Part shown: positions 34,724 to 44,143 of the stretch, one piece after another
Layout: every line of letters begins with the position of its first letter
Numbering within the stretch: the first letter of the stretch is position 1
Source: an uncultured Alphaproteobacteria bacterium
GTDB lineage: Bacteria > Pseudomonadota > Alphaproteobacteria > UBA6615
Reading direction: 5' to 3'
Length of the DNA stretch: 64,000 nt
Assembly: GCA_943787745.1 (NCBI GenBank)
Contig: CALSNJ010000001.1
Span: 310,001 to 374,000, forward strand
Program-made: the position numbers and the translations under genes
The notes under the pieces: model-generated
Told to the model about the DNA's origin: nothing
The model's input: the letters and a program-made list of their open reading frames with translations, nothing else
Databases searched by the model: none

Positions 34724-37108
34724 CTATTCTGCCGCCAATCGATAACCACGGCGTTTGCGCATGCCTTTGGTGATGACCGCCGCAGCGCCGTCCAGGATCG
34801 CATCCGCATCAATTCCATGCAGCCGGTAAAGGTCCTGCAAATCGGCGGATTGCCCGAAGTTTTCCACGCCCAGCGCAGCGATGTCATGACTGGCCACGCT
34901 GCCGAGCCAGCCCAAAGTCATCGGGTGGCCATCCATCACTGTCACCAGACCCGCATCGGGGGCGAGCCGAGACAGCAGCGTTTCGATATGGGACGGCGCG
35001 ACGTTGGGTCCGCGCGCATAGGCGCGCGTGGTTGCCTGCCAGTCGGCATACAGGCGGTCCGTTGAGGTGATCGCGAGCAATCCGGCATCCGGGATGTCTT
35101 CGAGGATCGCATCATGGGCCTTGATCGCTTCGGGCGCGATCACGCCGGAATAGACAATGGCAAGTTCTGCGCCGGGCGCTGGTTCGCGCAACCAGTAAGC
35201 TCCAGCGATGACATCATCGGAGATGGCAGAAAAGTCACGTTGTGGCTGATCGATCACCCGGGTCGAGAGACGCATATAGACCGCGCCGCCATCATCGGCC
35301 TGCATGTGCTCAAAGCCCCAGCCCATGATGTGGGCCAGTTCGTCGGCATAGGCCGGTTCGAAGGTCGTGAGGCCCGGCTGGGTCAGGCCGATCAGTGGTG
35401 TGTTGATCGACTGATGGGCGCCGCCTTCCGGGGCCAGCGTGATTCCTGATGGCGTTCCGGCCAGCATGAAGCGGGCATCCTGATAACAGGCATAATTTAG
35501 AGCATCCAGACCACGTGCGATGAAAGGGTCATAAAGCGCGCCGACAGGCAAAAGGCGCGCGCCGAACAGCTTGTCCGACAAGCCGAGTGCGGCCAGCAGC
35601 AGGAAGAGATTGTTCTCCGCGATACCCAACTCGATATGTTGCCCGGAAGGACTCATTGACCATTTGAAGGCCGAGGGCACTTTTTCCTCTCGAAAGGTGT
35701 CCTCGATTTCATCGTGTCGAAAGAGCCCGCGCTGATTCACCCAGCCCGCCATGTTCGTCGTGACGGTCACATCGGGCGTCGTGGTGATGATGTGCCGCGC
35801 AAGCTCACTGTCACCCCGGCCAAGGTCATTCAGGATATGTCCGAATGCTTCCTGGGAGGACATGCGCTCTCCGGCCGGTGCGGGCAGGGTGTGCACCGGC
35901 ACGGCAGGCACACTGGACGGTACGGGCCGTTGGGCGAAGGGCACGTCCTTCAGGAATGCGCGCAATCCGTCTTCACTGACATCGAGTCCTTCGGCAATCT
36001 CCCATTCATGGCCATCCCGGATGTTGTGGCTGGCTTTGAAGCCGTCCATCTGGTCGGGGTTCATCAGGCCCGAATGGTTGTCCTTGTGACCGGCCAGCGG
36101 TGTGTTGAAGCCCTTGATCGTATAGGCGACGAAGCAATGGGGCGTGTCGTCATCGCCGACACTGGCGAAAGCTTCCAGCGTGGCAGCCATGTCATGACCG
36201 CCCAGATTGGTCATCAGCTTTTGTAAGGCGTCGTCGTCATGGTCATCGAGCAGAGCCTTGATGCCTTTGACCTTGCCGAGATCGTTCTGGAGATGTGTGC
36301 GCCAGGCCGCGCCACCCTGAAATGTGAGGGCCGCATAGAGCTGGTTTGGGCAATTGTCGATCCAGGACTGCAGCTGATCACCACCGGGCCGCGTGAACGC
36401 GGCTTCAAGCAGCTTGCCATATTTGATTTCTACGACTTTCCAGCCCACTGAACTGAAAAAGTCAGCGATCCGCTGGAACAGGTAGTCATGCACCACGCCA
36501 TCAAGGCTCTGGCGGTTGTAATCGATCACCCACCACAGATTGCGCACATCATGCTTCCAGCCCTCGAGCAAGGCCTCGAAGACGTTGCCCTCATCGAGCT
36601 CGGCATCACCCATCAGGGCCACCAGGCGATTGTTGGGACGTTCGTCTCCGAGTTCATGCAAACGCACATAGTCCCGTACGATGGAACCGAACAGGGTTGC
36701 GGCAACCCCAAGCCCAACCGAGCCGGTGGAGAAATCGACATCGTCGATATCTTTGGTCCGGGACGGATAGGATTGCGCGCCGCCCAGGGCGCGGAAGTCC
36801 TCGAGTTTCTCGCGGGTCTGCTTTCCCAGCATGTATTGGATCGCATGGAAAACCGGCGAGGCATGTGGCTTCACTGCAACCCGGTCTTCGGGCCGCAGGG
36901 TGTGCATGTAAAGCGCGGTCAGGAGCGTGGCGGAGGATGCACAGGACGATTGGTGTCCGCCGACCTTCAGGCCGTCGCGGCTTTCGCGGATGTGATTGGC
37001 GTTGTGGATCGTCCAGGACGACAGCCACAGAATTTTCCGCTCCAGCTCCTCGAGCATCGGGATATCGATATTGGAGAGAATGGTTTTGCCAGAGGCTTTC
37101 TTGGACAT
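34724..37108 (-). CDS. Homodimeric pyruvate dehydrogenase E1-like (AceE/MdeB-type) thiamine enzyme
   Basis: A 794-residue thiamine-diphosphate enzyme of the AceE/transketolase type. The ThDP motif is GDAELDEG followed by IDYNRQ about 27 residues on. It shows NHIRESRDGLKVGGHQSS at the N-terminus and GTPSGITLAPEGGAHQS in the second half. It is shorter than AceE (about 890). A related enzyme, MdeB, is an alpha-ketobutyrate dehydrogenase E1 regulated by an Lrp-type gene. Here an Lrp gene is divergent, so an amino-acid-derived keto acid is a likely substrate. No E2 or E3 is adjacent. Confidence 0.82.
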   Translation of the reverse strand: MSKKASGKTILSNIDIPMLEELERKILWLSSWTIHNANHIRESRDGLKVGGHQSSCASSATLLTALYMHTLRPEDRVAVKPHASPVFHAIQYMLGKQTREKLEDFRALGGAQSYPSRTKDIDDVDFSTGSVGLGVAATLFGSIVRDYVRLHELGDERPNNRLVALMGDAELDEGNVFEALLEGWKHDVRNLWWVIDYNRQSLDGVVHDYLFQRIADFFSSVGWKVVEIKYGKLLEAAFTRPGGDQLQSWIDNCPNQLYAALTFQGGAAWRTHLQNDLGKVKGIKALLDDHDDDALQKLMTNLGGHDMAATLEAFASVGDDDTPHCFVAYTIKGFNTPLAGHKDNHSGLMNPDQMDGFKASHNIRDGHEWEIAEGLDVSEDGLRAFLKDVPFAQRPVPSSVPAVPVHTLPAPAGERMSSQEAFGHILNDLGRGDSELARHIITTTPDVTVTTNMAGWVNQRGLFRHDEIEDTFREEKVPSAFKWSMSPSGQHIELGIAENNLFLLLAALGLSDKLFGARLLPVGALYDPFIARGLDALNYACYQDARFMLAGTPSGITLAPEGGAHQSINTPLIGLTQPGLTTFEPAYADELAHIMGWGFEHMQADDGGAVYMRLSTRVIDQPQRDFSAISDDVIAGAYWLREPAPGAELAIVYSGVIAPEAIKAHDAILEDIPDAGLLAITSTDRLYADWQATTRAYARGPNVAPSHIETLLSRLAPDAGLVTVMDGHPMTLGWLGSVASHDIAALGVENFGQSADLQDLYRLHGIDADAILDGAAAVITKGMRKRRGYRLAAE

Positions 37109-37198
37109 CGTCGGGACCTGAGTTGCGTGTTGTGCCTCAGGCTAGCATTCAAGCGACAGCGGAGAATTGCGAAGATGGCGCGAAACACCGATACTTGA

Positions 37199-37216
37199 GC
37201 AATAAATGGCGCAATA
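37199..37216. promoter_or_regulatory. Direct repeat in the lrp/aceE divergent region
   Basis: GCAATA occurs twice 12 bases apart (37199-37204 and 37211-37216) in the 129-base gap between the two genes. Lrp family regulators bind repeated AT-rich sites upstream of their own gene, so this is a candidate operator. Confidence 0.35.
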
Positions 37217-37237
37217 TAACGATATCATGGAGTAAAT

Positions 37238-37726
37238 ATGCCGGTAAAAGACCTAGACGCGATTGATTGTAATATCCTCAATATGCTGCAGGAAGACGCG
37301 CGTATCTCCAATGTTGATCTGTCGGAGAAAGTGCATCTGTCGCCATCTCCCTGCCTGCGTCGCGTTCGGCGTCTCGAATCTGAAGGCATGATTCGCGCTT
37401 ACGTCACATTGCTCGACCCCGCAGAAGTGGGTTTGCCGGTGAGTGTGTTTGTGCAGGTGTCTCTCGAGCGGCAGGTTGATGATGCGCTGGAGAATTTCGA
37501 GCGGGAGATCGTTGCGCGACCAGAAGTCATGGAGTGCTATCTGATGACCGGTGACAGTGACTATCTGTTGCGTGTGGTGGCGCCAGATCTGGAGGCTTTC
37601 CAACGTTTCCTGCTCGAGCATCTGACCCGCATTCCCGGCGTGGCGAGCATCAAGTCGAGCTTTGCGCTGAAGCAGGTGAGCTACCGAACCGCCTTGCCGC
37701 TGGGGCATCTGAACGATGCGCGCTAG
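37238..37726 (+). CDS. Lrp/AsnC-family transcription regulator
   Basis: A 162-residue protein with an N-terminal winged helix ([42 protein letters not shown]) and a C-terminal RAM domain (VRVFV-like segments with [20 protein letters not shown]). Such regulators respond to amino acids. It is divergent from the AceE-like gene, whose expression it probably controls. The stop overlaps the convergent membrane gene by 4 bases. Confidence 0.93.
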   Translation: MPVKDLDAIDCNILNMLQEDARISNVDLSEKVHLSPSPCLRRVRRLESEGMIRAYVTLLDPAEVGLPVSVFVQVSLERQVDDALENFEREIVARPEVMECYLMTGDSDYLLRVVAPDLEAFQRFLLEHLTRIPGVASIKSSFALKQVSYRTALPLGHLNDAR

Positions 37727-38313
37727 AGGCCCGTTGCGAAGCGCGCCATGATGACGATGATCAGCACCTGCATGCAGCCCTGAAACGCCACCACGCGCAC
37801 ATAGCGACGCATCAGGCGGCCGATCCGTTCGCCATCGGGTTCGGCTTTCCGCATCTCCAGATAGACCAGGATATTGGTTGGCAGCAGGATTGCGATCCCC
37901 TGAATGCTGAGGATTGTTGTGATGACCAGCGCGGCGATCAGCCACCAGAGTTCCGGAAAGGCCAGCTCCAGGTAGCCGTGCTGGACGGCCAGAAACCAAC
38001 CCGCCGTCGGGGCAATGATGGCAAGTGTGGGAAGCAGGAACATCATGCGAGGCATCAATCGCGTGGTGATGGCCTGGCGCACCGGGAAGCTGACCCGCCG
38101 CATGATGGGGCCGATCACAAAGCCCATGAATAGATCGATCCCGGTCCACAGCAGGCCGGTGATTACATGCACGAAGTTCAGAAACCAGTCGCTGGTGCTG
38201 AGAATGGCCGCAATCATGATGGCAAGCGCGAGCGCGACCCAGATCAGGTTGCGCCAGTCGATCCGGGTGTCCGGGTCTGAAATGTCGTGTGATGGTGTCG
38301 CAAGCGTATTCAT
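37723..38313 (-). CDS. Multi-pass membrane protein of unknown function
   Basis: A 196-residue protein with about five hydrophobic segments ([82 protein letters not shown]). The ATG at 38313 is chosen because the longer frame to 38682 overlaps the amidase start. [17 protein letters not shown] resembles DUF2269-like proteins, but the assignment is weak. It converges on lrp. Confidence 0.7.
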   Translation of the reverse strand: MNTLATPSHDISDPDTRIDWRNLIWVALALAIMIAAILSTSDWFLNFVHVITGLLWTGIDLFMGFVIGPIMRRVSFPVRQAITTRLMPRMMFLLPTLAIIAPTAGWFLAVQHGYLELAFPELWWLIAALVITTILSIQGIAILLPTNILVYLEMRKAEPDGERIGRLMRRYVRVVAFQGCMQVLIIVIMARFATGL

Positions 38314-38406
38314 GGGTGCAGCGTAATCTGGAGCTTTGAATTTGTGCAAGCCGGTCGTGGATCGTAGGCTGATCGGGAACAATTTTCTTGGTCGGAGATC
38401 ATCAGG

Positions 38407-39627
38407 ATGGACGATACGGTTGGCGCCTTCGTGCCCCATGGAAAGTTCGAGATCGCAGGCGCGCAGGACGGCCCCCTTGCGGGGTTGGATTTTGCTGCCA
38501 AAGACATCATTGATGTCGCTGGTCATGTGACGGGTTGCGGCAATCCGGACTGGCTGCGTACGCATGATGCGGCGATTGCTACAGCACCCACGATCCAGCG
38601 CTGCCTTGATGCCGGGGCGCACCTGCGTGGAAAGACCGTGACGGAAGAACTTGCGACCGGCCTGACAGGTGAAAATACCCATTACGGGACACCGCGCAAC
38701 GTCAACGCGCCCGGGCGCGTTTCGGGTGGGTCTTCTTCGGGGTCGGCGTCTGCTGTGGCTGCAGGTCTGGTGGATTTTGCACTCGGCTCTGATACGGGTG
38801 GATCGGTGCGTTCACCGGCAAGCTTCTGTGGCATTTACGGTATACGGCCCAGCCACGGCCGTGTGCCGATGGCAGGTGTGATGCCGTTGGCATCGAGCCT
38901 GGATGTGGTGGGGTGGTTTTCCCGGACACCGGAAATTCTGGAAACAGTGGGCCAGGTGATTCTCGATGGTGCTCCGGGCAATCCTGCCGCAGGTTCATTT
39001 CTTGTGGCGGAGGATGTTTTTGATCTGCTCGATACCGATGCATCTCAGGCGCTTTCTGGCGCCATCAACAGCGTTGAGGGATTGTTGGGCAAGTCTGAGC
39101 CTGTGCGCGTGGCCGAAGGTGCAGCGCCGGTCCACGGATTGCCAGCCTGGGCCGATGTCGCCCGGACGCTGTGGGGGGCCGAAGCCTGGGCTGAACATCA
39201 AACGTGGATTGAAGCCGTCAAACCCACCTTCGGATCGGGTGTTGCGACGCGGTTTGCGGCCCGCGCGGCGGTTTCGGCCGACGCAGCTGATCGTGCTGTC
39301 GCGATGCGTGAAGACATTTCCAGCTATCTGGATGACTTGTTGGCCGATGGGGCCGTTCTTGCCCTGCCGGCCGCCCCGGGTGTCGCCCCGTTGATGGGGG
39401 GAAGCGACGAAGAGATCGAGCCGTTTCGTTCGGCCAATGAGCCGATTGGCTCGATTGCAGGGCTTGGCCGGTTACCGCAGATTGTTCTGCCGATGGTCAG
39501 CATGGATGGTTTGCCGTTGGGTCTGGGCCTGGCTGCGCAACATGGCAATGACGAGATGCTTTTTGCAATTGCGATTGCTTTACGTGATGCGGGCGTGATC
39601 ATGGATGTGGAGAGTTCAAATGGGTGA
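38407..39627 (+). CDS. Amidase-signature family enzyme, copy 1
   Basis: A 406-residue amidase-signature protein. The Ser-cisSer-Lys triad is K32 (FAAKDIIDV), a cis-Ser near S109-S110 in GGSSSGSA, and nucleophile S133 in GSDTGGS. It is shorter than GatA (about 490), like AtzF-type and urethanase-like amidases. The next amidase overlaps its end by 8 bases, so the two are translated together. The substrate is unknown; both carry RPSHGRV. Confidence 0.92.
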   Translation: MDDTVGAFVPHGKFEIAGAQDGPLAGLDFAAKDIIDVAGHVTGCGNPDWLRTHDAAIATAPTIQRCLDAGAHLRGKTVTEELATGLTGENTHYGTPRNVNAPGRVSGGSSSGSASAVAAGLVDFALGSDTGGSVRSPASFCGIYGIRPSHGRVPMAGVMPLASSLDVVGWFSRTPEILETVGQVILDGAPGNPAAGSFLVAEDVFDLLDTDASQALSGAINSVEGLLGKSEPVRVAEGAAPVHGLPAWADVARTLWGAEAWAEHQTWIEAVKPTFGSGVATRFAARAAVSADAADRAVAMREDISSYLDDLLADGAVLALPAAPGVAPLMGGSDEEIEPFRSANEPIGSIAGLGRLPQIVLPMVSMDGLPLGLGLAAQHGNDEMLFAIAIALRDAGVIMDVESSNG

Positions 39628-40810
39628 CCTTTATCGCAGTTTTGTGTCGGGCTTTTGCAGCCATGACAATATTCAGGTCACAGGGTCGGGTGAGGGGCCG
39701 TTGGCCGGGCTGACATTTGCGGTCAAAGACATCATCGATGTGGCCGGTCAAACGACCGGTGGCGGAAATCCCGACTGGTATCACAGCCACGAACCGGCGA
39801 CCCGGCATGCCACGGCCGTCCAGCGTGTTCTTGATGCCGGTGCCGATATGGTTGGCAAGACGATCACCGAAGAATTTGCCTATGGCCTGATTGGTGAAAA
39901 TTATCACTACGGAACGCCGGTCAACCCGCGTGTGGAAGGCGGGGTCCCGGGCGGATCATCTTCAGGGTCAGCATCGGTCGTGGCGAATGGCCAGGCCGAT
40001 TTTGCGTTGGGAACAGACACCGGTGGATCGGTTCGGGTGCCGGCCAGTTTCTGCGGCCTCTATGGCATTCGCCCCAGTCATGGTCGTGTGTCGCTCGATG
40101 GAATCATGCCTCTGGCACCCAGTCTTGATACCTGTGGCTGGTTTGCTCGTGATGCCGGCCTTTTGCGGACAATTGGAAGTGTACTTCTTGACGAAAGCCT
40201 CGCGGTGCCCGCGCAGCGGGTGTTTCTGGCTGAGGACGCCTTCGATCTCGCGGATGACAATGTGCGAGAGGCTCTGGAATCTGCCATCGCGCGGGTGGAG
40301 GAACGCGTCGGTGCGCTGCAGGTGCTTCGTCCCAGTGAATTGGCTGAATTGCGTGGCTATGACCTATGGAAATCGACCATACAAGTGATCCGGGGTTCGG
40401 AGGCGGCGACCTCACATCTGGCCTGGATGCGCGAGAGTGAAGCTGAGATGGGGCCAGGATTTCGTGACCGGTTCGAGGCCGGAGCGGCCTATACGCCCGG
40501 AGAGATTGCGGATGCAAAGTCCCGGCGCGCACTGGTCGAGAGTTATATGGCGGATTTGCTGGGCGATAATGCTGTGATGCTGGTGCCTGCGGCTCCCAGT
40601 GCTGCGCCGCAGGGCGGTGCGGACGAGGCGGTTTATGATCGACTGCGCAACAATAACGAGATGTACAATTGCACGGCCCCACTTGCGCGGTTGCCACAGG
40701 TCTCGGTTCCCTTGGGCGAAACCCCGAATGGTCCGGTGGGTCTGGGTTTGATTGCCGGTCATGGCAATGATGAAATGCTGCTGGATCTGGCTGTGGCCCT
40801 GACCGACTGA
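39620..40810 (+). CDS. Amidase-signature family enzyme, copy 2
   Basis: A 396-residue paralogue of the preceding amidase, with FAVKDIIDVAGQTTGGGNPDW, GGSSSGSASVV and GTDTGGSVRVP intact. The ATG at 39620 lies inside the end of copy 1. The pair probably acts on related amides or as a heterodimer. The translation shift between the two frames implies reinitiation. No transporter or regulator is closely attached. Confidence 0.92.
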   Translation: MGDLYRSFVSGFCSHDNIQVTGSGEGPLAGLTFAVKDIIDVAGQTTGGGNPDWYHSHEPATRHATAVQRVLDAGADMVGKTITEEFAYGLIGENYHYGTPVNPRVEGGVPGGSSSGSASVVANGQADFALGTDTGGSVRVPASFCGLYGIRPSHGRVSLDGIMPLAPSLDTCGWFARDAGLLRTIGSVLLDESLAVPAQRVFLAEDAFDLADDNVREALESAIARVEERVGALQVLRPSELAELRGYDLWKSTIQVIRGSEAATSHLAWMRESEAEMGPGFRDRFEAGAAYTPGEIADAKSRRALVESYMADLLGDNAVMLVPAAPSAAPQGGADEAVYDRLRNNNEMYNCTAPLARLPQVSVPLGETPNGPVGLGLIAGHGNDEMLLDLAVALTD

Positions 40811-40906
40811 CGGATCTGGCGATTCCGGCATTAACCATCCAACCATTTTGTGATTGGGCCTTTCTCTCCCTGATGGTAAACAGGTGCTTAACGCCGTCTT
40901 TGGGGG

Positions 40907-41608
40907 ATGGATATGAAACGTCGCGGATTTCTTGCAGCGCTTGGCGCTGGTGCGGTTGCCGGGTTGGCAGCGCGCCCGTCTGTTGCGACCGCGGCACTCG
41001 ACGACGTCTCCTTTTCCGCACGATCATTTCCCGAGCTTTTTGGAACCCGCGAATATTTCATCGGCGATACCGTCGAGAAATTGCCACGTGCCCGGGCGGC
41101 CACGCTGCCGCTTGATGAGGCCACGGCCAAACACTTTGCGCGTTCCATCTATAATTTGATCCCGGCGTCTACGGCGGGCGGATCCCATTGGGAAAAGATT
41201 CTCGACAGTGCGAAATCCCTCGACCCGATGCGCCGCATGCAGATGGTCAATGATTTTGCCAATCGCATGCCCTATGTCGAGGACATCGACAATTACGGGC
41301 TCCGTGATTTCTGGGCTGAGACGGATACGTTTTTTGAGATTGGTGGTGATTGCGAAGATTTCGCGCTCGCCAAGTATAAGCTTCTCAACCGGATTGGTTT
41401 CCACGCGGACCGTATGCGGGTTGTTCTGGTGGTCGACAAAAAACGTAATCGTCAGCACGCCGTGCTTGCTGTGAGCATGGCCGGTCAGGCCTGGATGCTG
41501 GATTCTCTCGTTCGCGATGTTGTTCCGCATCAGACGGCACCACAGTATCGCCCGACCGTGTCCCTGAGCGGTCCGCGCCTATACCTCCACGTGGCGCCGA
41601 AGGCCTGA
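40907..41608 (+). CDS. Transglutaminase-like cysteine peptidase (BTLCP type)
   Basis: A 233-residue exported protein with a twin-arginine-like signal (MDMKRRGFLAALGAG, cleavage near SVATA). The catalytic Cys149 (GGDCEDFA), His184 (QHAVLA) and Asp199 (MLDSL) are those of bacterial transglutaminase-like cysteine peptidases, as in LapG, which release adhesins or act on envelope proteins. It could act on a large RTX adhesin such as that at 45-49 kb; this link is speculative. Confidence 0.85.
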   Translation: MDMKRRGFLAALGAGAVAGLAARPSVATAALDDVSFSARSFPELFGTREYFIGDTVEKLPRARAATLPLDEATAKHFARSIYNLIPASTAGGSHWEKILDSAKSLDPMRRMQMVNDFANRMPYVEDIDNYGLRDFWAETDTFFEIGGDCEDFALAKYKLLNRIGFHADRMRVVLVVDKKRNRQHAVLAVSMAGQAWMLDSLVRDVVPHQTAPQYRPTVSLSGPRLYLHVAPKA

Positions 41609-41618
41609 TTTCTTCTAA

Positions 41619-42845
41619 ATGTCTGTTCCTGATCAACCCGGTGACGATGCGTCGCCGCGGACCAACTGGATTGCCGTTTCGGTTTTGATTCTCGCCGCCG
41701 TGGCCGCCGCGTTTCAGATCGGCAAGGCGCCAGCTGCGCTGCCTGTCATTCGCGCTGAACTGAGCCTGTCTCTCGATGAGGGTGTCTGGGTCATTTCAAT
41801 CTTCAACCTGCTCGGCATCACCTTCGGCATGATTGCCGGCGCGCTTGGGGACCGACTAGGACATCGAAGGTTGATGGTTGTCGGGTTTCTCGCAATGGCG
41901 GTTGCCAGCTTTGCCGGCGCCGCGGCGGAGGGTTTTACACTGCTCCTGCTGAGCCGGGTGCTTGAGGGTTTTGGCTTTATTGTCGTGGCGTCGGTGGCGC
42001 CGCCGATGTTTCTTGCGGCCAGCAACAAGCGGGACCATCGGCTGATCTTTGGTCTCTATAGCGGGTACTGGCCTGCGGGTGTCGCGATCATGATTCTGAT
42101 CACGCCGGTCGTTCTCGAATCCATCGGCTGGCGCGGATTGTGGGCGGTGAACGGTGTCCTGGCGTTGGTCGTTCTTGGGCTGGTTTTACTGGCGACACGA
42201 CCGCACGTCACGCGCGCTGCCCAGCTGTCCCCGCCGCCCTTTGGGGAGGCCTTGCGTACCTTTACGCACATCGGACCCATAACCCTTGCGATGACCTTCT
42301 GTGCCTACTCTGCGATTCATGTGACGGTGGTGGCCTTGTTGCCGACCTTTTACACTGAGGCAGGGTCACTTGGACTGGGATCGGCTTCCGCGCTCGTGGC
42401 GCTGGTGACGGCGGTAAACATCTTCGGAAACATCATTGCCGGGGTTGCACTCCAGCGGGGCGTGTCCCGCATTTTCCTGGTTGTTCTTTCCTTTGTGCTG
42501 ATCGCAGGAAGCGCGTTGTTGATGTATGACGATGGATTGCCATTTCTCGTGCGTCTGGCGGCTGCGGTTTTCCTGTCTTTTATTGCAGGGCTGATCCCGG
42601 CGAGCCTGTTCGCCTCCACCCCCGTTGTCGCGCCGTCACCAGGTCTGGTCGGTGCCACCACGGGTCTGATGATGCAGGGGTCGCAGCTTGGCCAGCTTGT
42701 GGGGCCTGTCGCCATGGCCTGGGTTGTGACCAATACAGGGAGCTGGGATTTTGCGCCGGTCACGTTGCTGATTGCTGCAGGAATAGGCAGCGCCCTGATG
42801 TTCGGCCTGCGGCATATCGAGGTCCGGGCGTCCCGCCTCAGCTGA
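41619..42845 (+). CDS. MFS transporter
   Basis: A 408-residue major facilitator protein with about twelve membrane segments. The loop 2-3 motif is ALGDRLGHRRLMVVGF, and the second half shows NIFGNIIAGVALQRGVSRI. It is probably a proton-linked exporter of small molecules. It begins 10 bases after the peptidase gene; no regulator is near. Confidence 0.92.
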   Translation: MSVPDQPGDDASPRTNWIAVSVLILAAVAAAFQIGKAPAALPVIRAELSLSLDEGVWVISIFNLLGITFGMIAGALGDRLGHRRLMVVGFLAMAVASFAGAAAEGFTLLLLSRVLEGFGFIVVASVAPPMFLAASNKRDHRLIFGLYSGYWPAGVAIMILITPVVLESIGWRGLWAVNGVLALVVLGLVLLATRPHVTRAAQLSPPPFGEALRTFTHIGPITLAMTFCAYSAIHVTVVALLPTFYTEAGSLGLGSASALVALVTAVNIFGNIIAGVALQRGVSRIFLVVLSFVLIAGSALLMYDDGLPFLVRLAAAVFLSFIAGLIPASLFASTPVVAPSPGLVGATTGLMMQGSQLGQLVGPVAMAWVVTNTGSWDFAPVTLLIAAGIGSALMFGLRHIEVRASRLS

Positions 42846-42859
42846 GAAGATGTGGTCTC

Positions 42860-42887
42860 TTTACCCTTTCGGGACGGCTGGTATAAG
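42860..42887 (+). promoter_or_regulatory. Possible pgk promoter
   Basis: TTTACC (42860-42865) and TATAAG (42882-42887) are separated by 16 bases, with a leader of about 50 bases to the pgk ATG at 42942. This is a partial match to the sigma-70 type and is only tentative. Confidence 0.35.
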
Positions 42888-42941
42888 AGTGCGCGGAGCT
42901 GTGATTTATAGTCCGATTGAATTTTCAGGAAAGATAACTCC

Positions 42942-44135
42942 ATGAGCGCGTTTTCGACCCTCGATGATCTTGAGCCTGCAGGAAAACGTGTCCTGCTGCG
43001 AGCCGATCTGAATGTTCCGATGGCCGATGGAAAGGTGACGGACCGCACGCGTCTTGAGCGCCTTGCGCCGACGATCTCTGAATTGGCAGACAAAGGCGCG
43101 CGTGTATTGATCACGTCACATTTCGGTCGGCCAAAAGGCCAACGCGTTCCCGACATGTCACTGGCTCCGGTCGCGCAGGCACTGGGTGAAGTGCTTGGCC
43201 GCGCGGTTGGGTTTGCACCGGACTGCATCGGCGATGCCGCGATGGAAGCTTCGGCATCAATGGCAGATGGGCAGATTCTCGTGCTCGAGAATGCGCGTTA
43301 TCACACCGGTGAGGAGGCAAACGATCCGCAATTCGTGCAATCGCTCGCTGCCCTTGCGGACGTCTATGTCAATGATGCGTTCTCCGCGGCGCATCGCGCC
43401 CACGCCTCGACCGAGGGTATCGCCCATGTCCTGCCAGCTTATGCCGGCCGCTTGATGCAGGCGGAGCTGGAGGCGCTCGGCAATGCTCTGGAATCGCCCC
43501 AGCATCCGGTCATGGCTGTGGTTGGGGGTGCGAAGATTGCCTCGAAGCTGGACCTTCTCGGGAACCTGATCGAACGGGTTGATCATCTTGCCATCGGCGG
43601 AGGGATGGCAAATACCTTCCTCAACGCCATGGGGATCGATGTCGGAAAATCCCTTTGCGAGCATGATATGGCAGAGACAGCGCTTGAAATCATCAAGCGC
43701 GCGGACGGGCTGGGATGTGAAATCATTCTGCCGTCGGACGTTGTGATTGCACCGGAATTCAAGGAAGGCGCTCCGAGTCGAACGGTTCCAATCGATGCGG
43801 TGCCCGATGACCAGATGATTCTCGACATTGGGCCCGGAACCATTCGGGCTCTGTCGGAAAAGCTCAATCAAGTTCGCACGCTTGTTTGGAATGGCCCGTT
43901 GGGGGCCTTCGAGGTGCGTCCGTTCGATGCGGGGACGGTTCAGGTCGCCATTGCAGCAGCGGAGGCGACAGAAGCAGGTGGTCTGCTGTCGGTGGCTGGT
44001 GGTGGTGATACGGTTGCTGCACTCAATCATGCAGGCGTGTCTGAACGCTTCAGCTATGTTTCGACAGCCGGTGGTGCATTTCTGGAGTGGCTTGAAGGCA
44101 AGGCTCTGCCTGGCGTTGCCGCGCTGTCGCGGTAA
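42942..44135 (+). CDS. pgk: Phosphoglycerate kinase
   Basis: A 397-residue Pgk, complete. It shows [17 protein letters not shown] and [11 protein letters not shown] in the 3-PGA half and [30 protein letters not shown] and GGGDTVAA in the nucleotide half. It transfers phosphate between 1,3-bisphosphoglycerate and ADP in glycolysis and the reverse route. The gene has GGAAAG upstream. A kinase-like gene follows after 8 bases. Confidence 0.98.
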   Translation: MSAFSTLDDLEPAGKRVLLRADLNVPMADGKVTDRTRLERLAPTISELADKGARVLITSHFGRPKGQRVPDMSLAPVAQALGEVLGRAVGFAPDCIGDAAMEASASMADGQILVLENARYHTGEEANDPQFVQSLAALADVYVNDAFSAAHRAHASTEGIAHVLPAYAGRLMQAELEALGNALESPQHPVMAVVGGAKIASKLDLLGNLIERVDHLAIGGGMANTFLNAMGIDVGKSLCEHDMAETALEIIKRADGLGCEIILPSDVVIAPEFKEGAPSRTVPIDAVPDDQMILDIGPGTIRALSEKLNQVRTLVWNGPLGAFEVRPFDAGTVQVAIAAAEATEAGGLLSVAGGGDTVAALNHAGVSERFSYVSTAGGAFLEWLEGKALPGVAALSR

Positions 44136-44143
44136 CAAGGCTC

